A stretch of DNA of 64,000 bases, from assembly GCF_046224405.1 (NCBI RefSeq), contig NZ_JBJXRK010000009.1:1-64000 (forward strand), given 5' to 3'. This DNA comes from Gudongella sp046224405. GTDB lineage: Bacteria; Bacillota; Clostridia; Tissierellales; Tissierellaceae. Every line of letters begins with the position of its first letter. The first letter of the stretch is position 1. Below are positions 45,707 through 53,234 of the stretch, one piece after another. Both the position numbers and the translations under genes were made by a program. Below the pieces are notes generated by a model, which saw nothing but the letters and a program-made list of their open reading frames with translations, was not told the DNA's origin and searched no databases.

Positions 45707-46663
45707 CTACACTGGATGGTGAATTGCATAAATACTCTTGCCACCATTTAAAGGTCCTTTAATGACATCTTCGATTAGTCCCTTATCCTTTTCAGTAAAA
45801 GTTTCAATGTCTGGTAGGACTCCCACAGGATAAATTCTTCTTATTTCATCATGCAATGCCACCATAAAATCAAATAGAGCCTCTAATCCATCCATGGCTT
45901 TTGAAGCATCCGCCAATGATGGCTTCCCGATTACTGCTTCTGGATACATCTTGACTTCCAGGCCCCCATTACCAATTTGTGCATGCCCTGGAATCGGAGA
46001 TTGATAAACGTCTCCACCTTTATCGATCCAACCCTTGGGGAATTTACCCTTTGGAACAGTGTCTTCCATATCTTCCATACTGTTCATTTCTGGGAACAGC
46101 GCCAGGGAATAGGATGCTTCGGCTTCATCAGCATGTGCAAACGGGGTCTCGAATGGCCCCCCATGTTCCTTGTCCTTTAGATGATTTGGTATTACTGTTG
46201 GCCAGTTCACAAAGGTAATCACTGCAGGTACCTGCCATATCTTGCCAAACTGATGTATCGCATTTGGAATTACATACTCTTGACCGTGACCATTCAGAAG
46301 TATCATTTTTCTAAAGCCAGCATTCCAGAAACCAGCGAGTATACATCTTAAGTAGTTTGTAAAGGTTTCTTCCGGTATGACAATTGTTCCAGGCATTCCC
46401 ATATGTGCCCAAGGATGTGATCCAAACCAAATTGGTTGCGATACTGTACATCCTGTTTTCTTTGCAATTGTCTCGGCCATTCTGGTAACAAGGAAGGTAT
46501 CCTCACCAAAACACTGACCATTACCATGGGCTTCAGTACTACCAATGGGTATTATAATAATATCGTTTTCCTTAAGTCTTTCTTTAACCTGTTTTCCTGT
46601 CATGTTCTGAAAATAAACCTTGTCGGCATTATCCATAGAACCCTTTGAAATATCATATTTCAC
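45707..46663 (-). CDS. creatininase family amidohydrolase
   Basis: 318 aa, longer than creatininase (about 260). Metal-site motifs are present: IPIGSTEAHGNGQCFGED (Glu, His, Asp), LLNGHGQEYV, and HADEAEASYSLALF. The family hydrolyses cyclic amides or N-formyl/amide bonds (creatininase, ArfB, MftE). The initiator is GTG at 46663 with AGGAGGTG 8 bases upstream. It is the first gene after the -24/-12 promoter, consistent with its product acting early, for example opening a ring or amide of the imported compound. Confidence 0.88.
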   Translation of the reverse strand: MKYDISKGSMDNADKVYFQNMTGKQVKERLKENDIIIIPIGSTEAHGNGQCFGEDTFLVTRMAETIAKKTGCTVSQPIWFGSHPWAHMGMPGTIVIPEETFTNYLRCILAGFWNAGFRKMILLNGHGQEYVIPNAIHQFGKIWQVPAVITFVNWPTVIPNHLKDKEHGGPFETPFAHADEAEASYSLALFPEMNSMEDMEDTVPKGKFPKGWIDKGGDVYQSPIPGHAQIGNGGLEVKMYPEAVIGKPSLADASKAMDGLEALFDFMVALHDEIRRIYPVGVLPDIETFTEKDKGLIEDVIKGPLNGGKSIYAIHHPV

Positions 46664-46710
46664 TTTAAAAGCACCTCCTAATAAATTTACTTTAAGCTAA
46701 TATTTAATAA

Positions 46711-46726
46711 TGCAATTTAGATGCCA
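46711..46726 (-). promoter_or_regulatory. sigma-54 promoter of the creatininase-AOR operon
   Basis: Minus strand TGGCAT (46726-46721), 5 bases, TTGCA (46715-46711). This fits the -24/-12 consensus TGGCAY-N5-TTGCW exactly. Expected start near 46700, giving a 37-base leader to the GTG. Confidence 0.85.
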
Positions 46727-46808
46727 ATAATTTTTACAGAATATTCTTTGTATTTTCTAGTGATTTGCTTAATTGTTAATAATTTACCACTGTGTATGGG
46801 AAAAGCCA

Positions 46809-46821
46809 TTTCATTATGAAA
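46809..46821. promoter_or_regulatory. candidate activator-binding palindrome upstream of the sigma-54 promoter
   Basis: TTTCAT-T-ATGAAA at 46809-46821 is a perfect inverted repeat, 83-95 bases upstream of the -24 element, the usual distance for a sigma-54 activator site. A second dyad (TTGGA-N4-TCCAA, 46879-46892) lies just after the Ldh2-family gene and may instead be a weak terminator. Binding is not shown. Confidence 0.4.
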
Positions 46822-46897
46822 AATATTTATTTGAATAATGGTGGATTGTAATTTTATTTTGAAAAGCGACTATTATAGTTGGATCGGTCCAATCAAT

Positions 46898-47953
46898 CTA
46901 TAGCACCGAGGAGCCATATCTCTCGGCAAGCATATTCAGCTTTTCCACAACCTCCACATCAACAGGCACTCCCTTGGACATTCTTTCCTCCATAACATTT
47001 TGTTCTATCTCTCCTGCCATGTAGATATTATTGTCCCCTTTAGGAGTCAGTGATTTGATCTTTTCTATTGTCTTGTCTACATCCTGCTTGTATTCATCCA
47101 CATCCATAAAGTTCTCAATATCAATTGCCAGGAAAAGATGACTTGTTTTTGAAGGACCACTCATGTCTGTAATATTTTTGACTTCACCGGTCATACAGGT
47201 CTTTGTCAAAAGTCCCGTCATCAAATCAACTATCAACGAAAGTCCTGAACCCTTTACTCCACCAATGGGAACTAGACTCCCCTCAAGTGCTTCATTGGGG
47301 TCTGTTGTTGGATTTCCATCCTTATCCAAGCCCCAATCACTGGGGATTTCCTTGTTTTGCATTGCAGAAATCCTAATTTTCCCTCTAGCTACTGTGGACA
47401 TGGACATATCCAGAACAATAGGTTTGCCTACCTTAGCTGGTACTGCCACCGTGAGGGGATTTGTTCCCAGGAGAGGTGTCTTTGTTCCAAATGGTGCAAT
47501 TGCGGGGGATGCATTTGTCATAACCAATCCAATCATATCTTCCTTGGATGCCAACATGGAGAAGTATGAAGCCACTCCAAAATGATTGGAATCCTTGACT
47601 GTTACCATTCCTATACCGTAAACTCTAGCTATGTTGATTGCTTCCTTCATTGCCTTGTATCCTGCAATCTGTCCCATTCCATTGTCTGCATCCAGCATGC
47701 CTACCGCAGGTGCCTTCATTTTTTTGAATTTCATATCTGCGTTTTGATTGACTACTCCATTCTCCATTCTTTGGATATATGTAGGCAGCCTAACGATTCC
47801 ATGGGATTTTATGTTTCTCAGTTCGGCAAAGAGTAGTGTGTCGGTTATGATTTCAGCATCTTGAACACTCATTCCTGCCTTTGTAAGCATGTCTATGCTA
47901 AACTCCTTTAGTGTTTCCACCTCATATATAATAGGTTTATCCAAGTTTTTCAT
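46898..47953 (-). CDS. Ldh2 family malate/lactate-type dehydrogenase
   Basis: 351 aa Rossmann-less NAD(P)-dependent dehydrogenase. The family catalytic block KDSNHFGVASYFS and N-terminal AELRNIKSHGIVRLPTYI match the malate/L-sulfolactate/ureidoglycolate dehydrogenase group; the exact substrate is not readable. Likely malate or a related 2-hydroxy acid, given malic enzyme and fumarase upstream. The RBS AAAGGGG abuts the ATG at 47953, so a TTG four codons downstream is a possible start. Last gene of the second sigma-54 operon. Confidence 0.85.
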   Translation of the reverse strand: MKNLDKPIIYEVETLKEFSIDMLTKAGMSVQDAEIITDTLLFAELRNIKSHGIVRLPTYIQRMENGVVNQNADMKFKKMKAPAVGMLDADNGMGQIAGYKAMKEAINIARVYGIGMVTVKDSNHFGVASYFSMLASKEDMIGLVMTNASPAIAPFGTKTPLLGTNPLTVAVPAKVGKPIVLDMSMSTVARGKIRISAMQNKEIPSDWGLDKDGNPTTDPNEALEGSLVPIGGVKGSGLSLIVDLMTGLLTKTCMTGEVKNITDMSGPSKTSHLFLAIDIENFMDVDEYKQDVDKTIEKIKSLTPKGDNNIYMAGEIEQNVMEERMSKGVPVDVEVVEKLNMLAERYGSSVL

Positions 47954-47973
47954 CCCCTTTGCCTAATCTTTAC

Positions 47974-49149
47974 CTACAGTCTGGCTACTCCCGTATCTCT
48001 GGCCGCTTTTGCCACCGCTTCAGCGATTGCGGGTCTTACTCTTTTATCAAATGGCATTGGTATTATATAGTCTTCCTTAAGGTCTTCATCTGATATAAGC
48101 CCCGCCAGTGCATTTGCTGCGGCTACTTTCATTTCTTCATTTATTTCTGATGCCCTTACATCAAAGGTACCTCTAAACACTCCTGGGAATGCCAAGACGT
48201 TGTTTATCTGGTTTGGATAGTCTGACCTTCCTGTACCCACCACTCGGGCTCCGGCTTTCTTGGCAAGTTCAGGATCGATTTCCGGAACTGGATTTGCCAT
48301 GGCAAATATTATCGGATCCTTATTCATGGATTTGACCATTTCCTCTGTAAGGATGTTTGCCTGAGATACTCCTATGAATACGTCCGCTTCCTTCATGGCA
48401 TCGGCAAGGCTACCACTCTTTAACTCTCTGTTAGTGATTTCAGCCATTTCTTCCTTTGCCCAGTTCATTCCTTCTTCTCTACCTTGATAGATTATTCCGG
48501 ACCTGTCAACCATGAGCATATCCCCTACCCCTAGGTTTAGGATGATCTTTGCTATTGCTACACCGGCTGCTCCAGCTCCGTTAATCACTATTTTCAACTC
48601 TTCCATTTTCTTTCCTGTCAATCTCAGTGCGTTCATAAGTCCAGCCAAAACTATTATTGCTGTACCATGCTGATCATCGTGAAATACCGGTATGGAAAGC
48701 TTTTCCTTAAGCTTGTTTTCTATTTCAAAGCATCTTGGTGCTGATATATCTTCAAGGTTTATTCCCCCAAATACAGGTTCAATCATTGTTACTATGTTTA
48801 CTATCTCATCGGGATCCTTCGTCTCTACACAGATTGGAAATGCATCCACCCCTCCAAATTCCTTGAATAGTACAGCCTTTCCTTCCATTACCGGTAATGA
48901 GGCACTGGCTCCTATATCTCCAAGGCCGAGAACTGCGGATCCGTCTGACACAACTGCAACCATGTTTCCCTTTGATGTATAATCATATACTGTATTCTTA
49001 TCCTTGAAAATCTCTTTGCAGGGCTCCGCAACTCCAGGTGTGTATGCCAGGCTTAGGCTTTCCTTGTCGTTTACTTTGACCTTGCTTTCCACATTGAGTT
49101 TTCCTTTGTTGTCCTTATGTAGCTTTAGTGCATCATCTCTTAATGACAT
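47974..49149 (-). CDS. NAD(P)-dependent malic enzyme
   Basis: 391 aa, matching the short bacterial malic enzyme. N-terminal AYTPGVAEPCKEI, the catalytic region PVFHDDQHGTAIIVLAG, and the NAD-binding VINGAGAAGVAIAKI. It decarboxylates malate to pyruvate and CO2 with NAD(P)+. I start at ATG 49149 (MSLRDDALKLHK), not the ATG at 49161 whose spacing is too short. Follows the fumarase beta subunit by 13 bp. Confidence 0.93.
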   Translation of the reverse strand: MSLRDDALKLHKDNKGKLNVESKVKVNDKESLSLAYTPGVAEPCKEIFKDKNTVYDYTSKGNMVAVVSDGSAVLGLGDIGASASLPVMEGKAVLFKEFGGVDAFPICVETKDPDEIVNIVTMIEPVFGGINLEDISAPRCFEIENKLKEKLSIPVFHDDQHGTAIIVLAGLMNALRLTGKKMEELKIVINGAGAAGVAIAKIILNLGVGDMLMVDRSGIIYQGREEGMNWAKEEMAEITNRELKSGSLADAMKEADVFIGVSQANILTEEMVKSMNKDPIIFAMANPVPEIDPELAKKAGARVVGTGRSDYPNQINNVLAFPGVFRGTFDVRASEINEEMKVAAANALAGLISDEDLKEDYIIPMPFDKRVRPAIAEAVAKAARDTGVARL

Positions 49150-49162
49150 TATCAACACCATC

Positions 49163-49711
49163 CTATTTTTTGTATTGTTCTTTTCCTATTTTATAAAGGT
49201 CGTTCCCTTGGCTGTCTATTATCACTGTCACGGGAAAATCCTCAACCCTTAGCTTGTATATTGCCTCTGCTCCAAGGTCTGGAAATGCTATTACCTCCGC
49301 CTCCTTTATGGCTTCTGCCAGAAGAGCTCCTGCACCACCGATGGCAGCAAAATATACCCCGGTATGCTTTATGATGGAATCAACTACCGCCTGGTTTCTT
49401 AGGCCTTTTCCGATCATTCCCCTTAATCCGTGGTCCATAAGCTTGGGAGTGTAGGCATCCATCCTACCGCTTGTTGTGGGGCCCGCCGATCCTATTGCCT
49501 GTCCTGGCTTTGCTGGACAGGGTCCTACGTAGTATATTGTCTGATCCCTTAAATCCATGGGGAGACCTTCGCCTTTGTCTATCATATCTGCCAATCTTTT
49601 GTGGGCGGCATCTCTTCCAGTGTAAATGATTCCATTGAGCAGAACTCTATCCCCAGCCTTTAGGTCCTTGACCGCTTCTTCAGTCAAAGGTGTATTTACT
49701 CTCTTAGACAT
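49163..49711 (-). CDS. class I fumarate hydratase beta subunit
   Basis: 182 aa from ATG 49711 (TTGGAGGT upstream); the open frame extends into the alpha gene. The Fe-S hydro-lyase beta domain shows VGPCPAKPGQAIGSAGPTTSGR and MDAYTPKLMDHGLRGMIGKG. With the alpha subunit it interconverts fumarate and malate; tartrate dehydratase (TtdB) is the close alternative. 16 bp after the alpha gene. Confidence 0.9.
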   Translation of the reverse strand: MSKRVNTPLTEEAVKDLKAGDRVLLNGIIYTGRDAAHKRLADMIDKGEGLPMDLRDQTIYYVGPCPAKPGQAIGSAGPTTSGRMDAYTPKLMDHGLRGMIGKGLRNQAVVDSIIKHTGVYFAAIGGAGALLAEAIKEAEVIAFPDLGAEAIYKLRVEDFPVTVIIDSQGNDLYKIGKEQYKK

Positions 49712-49727
49712 ATCAACTACCTCCAAT

Positions 49728-50573
49728 TTAAATTGTTGCTTCCAGGTGTCTAGCTGCATGACATTGGATGTTAATGGCTACTGGCATACTTGCTATGTGG
49801 GCCGGAAAGGTCTCTATATGAACCGCCAACGCTGTAGTCCTTCCACCAAAGCCCTGTGGCCCAATTCCCAGGTTGTTCACCTGCTCCAGCAGGTCTTTCT
49901 CAAGCTCAGCGATCTTCGGATTTGGATTGTGTTCCCCAATATTCCTAAGGAGGGACTGCTTGGCTATTAGGGTTGTCTTTTCAATTGTTCCACCAATTCC
50001 CACCCCTATTATTATTGGAGGGCATGGGTTTGATCCTGCCTTTTCCACTGTATCCAGAACAAATTTCCTAATTCCCTCTACCCCATCCGATGGCTTTAGC
50101 ATGGCAAGGGCACTCATGTTCTCACTTCCGCCACCTTTGGGTGCCAATATCATTTTCACCTTGTCTCCTGGTACAATCTTTGTATGAATTATTGCTGGGG
50201 TGTTGTCTCCTAGATTCTTTCTCTCCATGAAGGGATCATCCACTGTGGATTTTCTTAAGTATCCTTTCTCATAGCCTCTTCTTACGCCTTCATTTATCGC
50301 ATCGTTCAGTTCCCCTCCAATAAGCCTTACCTCCTGACCTAATTCAAGGAATAGAACTGCCAATCCAGTATCCTGGCAAATGGGTACGTTTTTCGTTCTG
50401 GCAATTTCCTGGTTTTTCAGGATGTCCTGTAGTATTTCCTTTCCCAATGGTGATTCTTCACCTTCCAACGCATCTTCAAGAGCCTTTTTTACATCCTCTG
50501 GAAGATAATAGTTGGAGTCTATACAAAGTTTCTCTACCACATCTGTTATTTCAGATACATTGACCTCTCTCAT
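49728..50573 (-). CDS. class I fumarate hydratase alpha subunit
   Basis: 281 aa Fe-S hydro-lyase alpha domain. Cluster cysteines are expected at PICQDTGLAVLF (near 62), NPCPPIIIGVGIGGTIEKT and NIQCHAARHLE near the C-terminus. It carries an oxygen-sensitive 4Fe-4S cluster, fitting an anaerobe. ATG 50573 follows AAAGGAAG. It is preceded by a long hairpin (50601-50634) and forms an operon with beta, malic enzyme and the Ldh2-family gene. Confidence 0.92.
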   Translation of the reverse strand: MREVNVSEITDVVEKLCIDSNYYLPEDVKKALEDALEGEESPLGKEILQDILKNQEIARTKNVPICQDTGLAVLFLELGQEVRLIGGELNDAINEGVRRGYEKGYLRKSTVDDPFMERKNLGDNTPAIIHTKIVPGDKVKMILAPKGGGSENMSALAMLKPSDGVEGIRKFVLDTVEKAGSNPCPPIIIGVGIGGTIEKTTLIAKQSLLRNIGEHNPNPKIAELEKDLLEQVNNLGIGPQGFGGRTTALAVHIETFPAHIASMPVAINIQCHAARHLEATI

Positions 50574-50600
50574 ATAACTCTTCCTTTCGTAATAGAACTA

Positions 50601-50634
50601 TCTCTCCTGTAAGACTTCAGTCAAACAGGAGAGA
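50601..50634 (-). repeat. stable stem-loop between the TIM-barrel gene and the fumarase alpha gene
   Basis: 10-bp arms TCTCTCCTGT and ACAGGAGAGA around a 14-base loop that can fold further (AGACT/AGTC). No T-run follows on the minus strand, so it is more likely an mRNA processing or stability element inside the operon than a terminator. Confidence 0.6.
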
Positions 50635-50653
50635 CAATTGTTTTTCTATGCTG

Positions 50654-51565
50654 TTAATCGGCTATCTGTGGTTCAGCCTCTCCAGCTTTCAGTTGTATGG
50701 CTTCGGGATAGTATCTCTTGACCATTTCCAGGACTATGGATGCTTGTCTAGCCATATCTATTCCGTTTGAAGCTGTAGTCAACTGTCCATGACCGGATAC
50801 GCATGAGTTTCCTGTCTTAAGATATACTGGCGCACAGCATCTTACCATTTCAGGAGCTTCGTAGACTCTTATGAATCCCCCTGATCCCGGTGGATTATCT
50901 GTATGTAGGTCAAGTGGTACATCTACCGTTTGTCTTAAAGCTGCCAGCATTGGTATCGAAAGGTCTCTTACAGGGTTTATTGAATCAGCACCCAAATCCT
51001 GGAGTAATTTAAAGCTTGCTGGATTTCCCTGCCCATTGTGTGCAGAGTTCTTGAATTTCATATCTGCTGGTAGTTCACCCATTTTCCTTGCTTCATCGAG
51101 TACCCAAAGCATTCCTTCGTCGTACACTATAAGTCCTCTTATGCCTGCTTCAGCAATCCTTTTTGCATCTTCAAGAGCTCTTGCAACCTGCTCCTGACCC
51201 CTAAGCCTGTATGCTATTACTCTTCCCTGCTCGCTAAGTCTGGTGGCACTTGTATCATAAGCTGCTCTGGGTCCGATTGACATATTAAGACCTGATCCAT
51301 GTGCCTTGCATATGGCAGCATATTCCTTTAGCTCGGAAAATGTATGTCTGAAAGCTCCGTAGGTCTCATCAACTCTGTTGATCTGAACCCCTAGTTTTTC
51401 CGCTTCCTCTATCAGCGCTTTACAGGCCACTGCTGTATTGATTGTTGGAACCTCAATACCGAAATGCGCTCCTCCTGGGAACCTTTTCTCAGAAGTCGGA
51501 CAGTCAAATGCATCACCATCTGGCAAGCCAATCTTAACCAAAAACTCTCTAGTTTTCTCCATCAT
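50654..51565 (-). CDS. unrecognised probable TIM-barrel protein
   Basis: 303 aa, soluble. Alternating beta and alpha segments with acidic or histidine ends (RGLIVYDEGMLWV, GADSINPVRDLSI, VPLDLHTDNPPGSGG) suggest a TIM barrel. A faint likeness to U32 proteins exists but the U32 cysteine signature is absent. I cannot assign a reaction. ATG 51565 follows GGAGGTAATTTGAA; a second ATG is adjacent. It is the first gene of the sigma-54 operon that continues to fumarase, malic enzyme and the Ldh2 member, so it probably makes or consumes a C4 acid. Confidence 0.6.
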   Translation of the reverse strand: MMEKTREFLVKIGLPDGDAFDCPTSEKRFPGGAHFGIEVPTINTAVACKALIEEAEKLGVQINRVDETYGAFRHTFSELKEYAAICKAHGSGLNMSIGPRAAYDTSATRLSEQGRVIAYRLRGQEQVARALEDAKRIAEAGIRGLIVYDEGMLWVLDEARKMGELPADMKFKNSAHNGQGNPASFKLLQDLGADSINPVRDLSIPMLAALRQTVDVPLDLHTDNPPGSGGFIRVYEAPEMVRCCAPVYLKTGNSCVSGHGQLTTASNGIDMARQASIVLEMVKRYYPEAIQLKAGEAEPQIAD

Positions 51566-51677
51566 TTCAAATTACCTCCAGTAAATTTTTAGTAACTAAT
51601 TTCAACACTTTCAAATTTAAACTAAGACTTCTCCATTTCCGGAAATGGTACGCCTTTATAACGTTGCCATTAATATA

Positions 51678-51693
51678 AGCAATTTATGTGCCA
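51678..51693 (-). promoter_or_regulatory. sigma-54 promoter of the fumarase-malic enzyme operon
   Basis: Minus strand TGGCAC (51693-51688), 5 bases, TTGCT (51682-51678): identical to the -24/-12 consensus. Both sigma-54 promoters here share the spacer ending TAAA. Expected start near 51666, about 100 bases before the ATG. Confidence 0.88.
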
Positions 51694-51749
51694 AAATCTT
51701 TATTGACGTCCTTGATTAAAATTATTTTTTATATCCTTCTTTGAGATTA

Positions 51750-51822
51750 CTGAATTTTCAGGCTTTAACGCTCTCAGATATTTATGGAAATTAAATATAT
51801 CTTCCTCTGATAAGATTTATCA
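51750..51822. promoter_or_regulatory. candidate activator sites upstream of the second sigma-54 promoter
   Basis: Two short dyads: CTGAA-TT-TTCAG at 51750-51761 and TGATAA-GAT-TTATCA at 51808-51822, 57-130 bases upstream of the -24 element. Neither matches the 46809 palindrome closely. The rest of 51566-51828 shows nothing else. Confidence 0.3.
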
Positions 51823-51827
51823 AAAAG

Positions 51828-51879
51828 TAAAAAAAGCAGAACCTTTTCACATTGAAATGCTGAATTGAAGTTCCGCTTT
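51828..51879 (-). terminator. terminator of trpS
   Basis: Minus strand: AAAGCGGAAC (51879-51870) pairs with GTTCTGCTTT (51842-51833) with one G-U pair, then a T-run to 51829. It insulates the sigma-54 promoter region from trpS. Confidence 0.8.
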
Positions 51880-51897
51880 GTTTTTTGAAAATTAAAT

Positions 51898-52893
51898 CTA
51901 GCCTCTTGGTACAAAGCCTATCTTTTTGTATACTTTCCTTAAGGTTTTTCTCGCTTTTGATTCAGCCTTGTTGGCACCTTCAGAATATACTTTTTCGAGA
52001 AAGTCCTTGTTGTCTAGATATTGTTGGTATCTTGTCTGAATTGGGTCAAGAGCATCTATTACAACCTCTGCAAGCTCTGATTTGAATACTCCATATCCTT
52101 TTCCACTGTACAACTTAATTATTTCATCAACACTCATGCCAGATAGAACTGAATGTATATTTATTAAATTCTTTATTCCAGGTTGTTCATCCGTGTAATT
52201 GACACTACCAATACAGTCGGTCACTGCACGTTTAATTTTCCTCGCAATCTGGTCCTTGCTGTCCTGCAATAGTATATATGCGTTGGTATCGCTGTCCGAC
52301 TTGCTCATCTTTGCCACCGGATCCTGTAGGCTCATAATTCTTGCTCCAAATTCCTTTATCAGTGGTTCGGGTACTGTAAACGTATCACTATATCTACTGT
52401 TAAATCTTTCGGCCAGGTCTCTTGAAAGCTCAAGATGTTGCTTCTGGTCTTCCCCCACAGGGACAAAATCAGCCTGATACAATAGTATATCTGCTGCCAT
52501 TAGCACCGGATAGGTGAACAGCCCTGCATTAAGGTTTTCATCTGATTTTTTTGACTTCTCTTTGAATTGAGTCATCCTGTTTAACTGGCCCATATAGGTT
52601 ATGGTATTTAGTACCCATGACAGCTCAGCATGTGCTGGAACATGTGATTGAATAAACAATGTTGACTTATCTGGATCAATTCCACTTGCCATATACATGG
52701 CTAAAACATCTAATGTGTTTTTCCTAAGGTTTTTCGGGACCTGAGGGATTGTGATAGCATGCATATCAACCACACAGTAGTTACAGTCATATTCATCCTG
52801 CAGCTCAGTAAAATTTCTCAAGGCACCAATATAGTTGCCTATAGTCAGTGCTCCAGATGGCTGTACCCCACTGAATACAATTTTCTTTTCCAT
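51898..52893 (-). CDS. trpS: tryptophanyl-tRNA synthetase
   Basis: 331 aa class I synthetase. The HIGH-type motif is SGALTIGNYIGAL, the KMSKS motif is VAKMSKSD (near 195), and the family block GEDQKQHLELSRDLAERFN is intact. It charges tRNA-Trp. ATG 52893 follows GGGAGGATG. Single-gene transcript under a T-box and its own terminator. Confidence 0.97.
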   Translation of the reverse strand: MEKKIVFSGVQPSGALTIGNYIGALRNFTELQDEYDCNYCVVDMHAITIPQVPKNLRKNTLDVLAMYMASGIDPDKSTLFIQSHVPAHAELSWVLNTITYMGQLNRMTQFKEKSKKSDENLNAGLFTYPVLMAADILLYQADFVPVGEDQKQHLELSRDLAERFNSRYSDTFTVPEPLIKEFGARIMSLQDPVAKMSKSDSDTNAYILLQDSKDQIARKIKRAVTDCIGSVNYTDEQPGIKNLINIHSVLSGMSVDEIIKLYSGKGYGVFKSELAEVVIDALDPIQTRYQQYLDNKDFLEKVYSEGANKAESKARKTLRKVYKKIGFVPRG

Positions 52894-52915
52894 AAATAAT
52901 CATCCTCCCTGAAAT

Positions 52916-53136
52916 ATAAAAACCCTTCATCTCATTGATAAAGAGACGAAGGGTTTTCCGCGTTGCCACTCTTCTTGCATTTCTGCCAGCTTGGTTCCCT
53001 GTAAGGGTGGATACCCTTGCCCTACTTTTTCAGGCAATGCTCAGGAGCCCATTCACTGCTTATCCCCGTCGAATTTGCACCACCATCGACTCTCTGTAGG
53101 GTATTACACAGATACTATTCTCCTTCAGCTTCTATA
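52916..53136 (-). promoter_or_regulatory. T-box leader of trpS
   Basis: T-box core AGAGTGGCAACGCGG (52973-52959, minus strand), terminator arms AACCCTTCGTCTC (52956-52944) and GAGATGAAGGGTT, then a T-run to 52918. A TGG tryptophan specifier is visible in AATGGGCTCC near 53048. Confidence 0.92.
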
Positions 53137-53142
53137 TCTCAT

Positions 53143-53170
53143 ATTATACTACAATAATTGGGTTTGTAAA
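53143..53170 (-). promoter_or_regulatory. sigma-A promoter of trpS
   Basis: TTTACA (53170-53165), 16 bases, TATAAT (53148-53143) on the minus strand, upstream of the T-box. Confidence 0.65.
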
Positions 53171-53234
53171 CATCAATCCCACTCAACCAGTCATATTCCA
53201 AACCTAAACCTCATTTTCTATTATCACACAGGGA

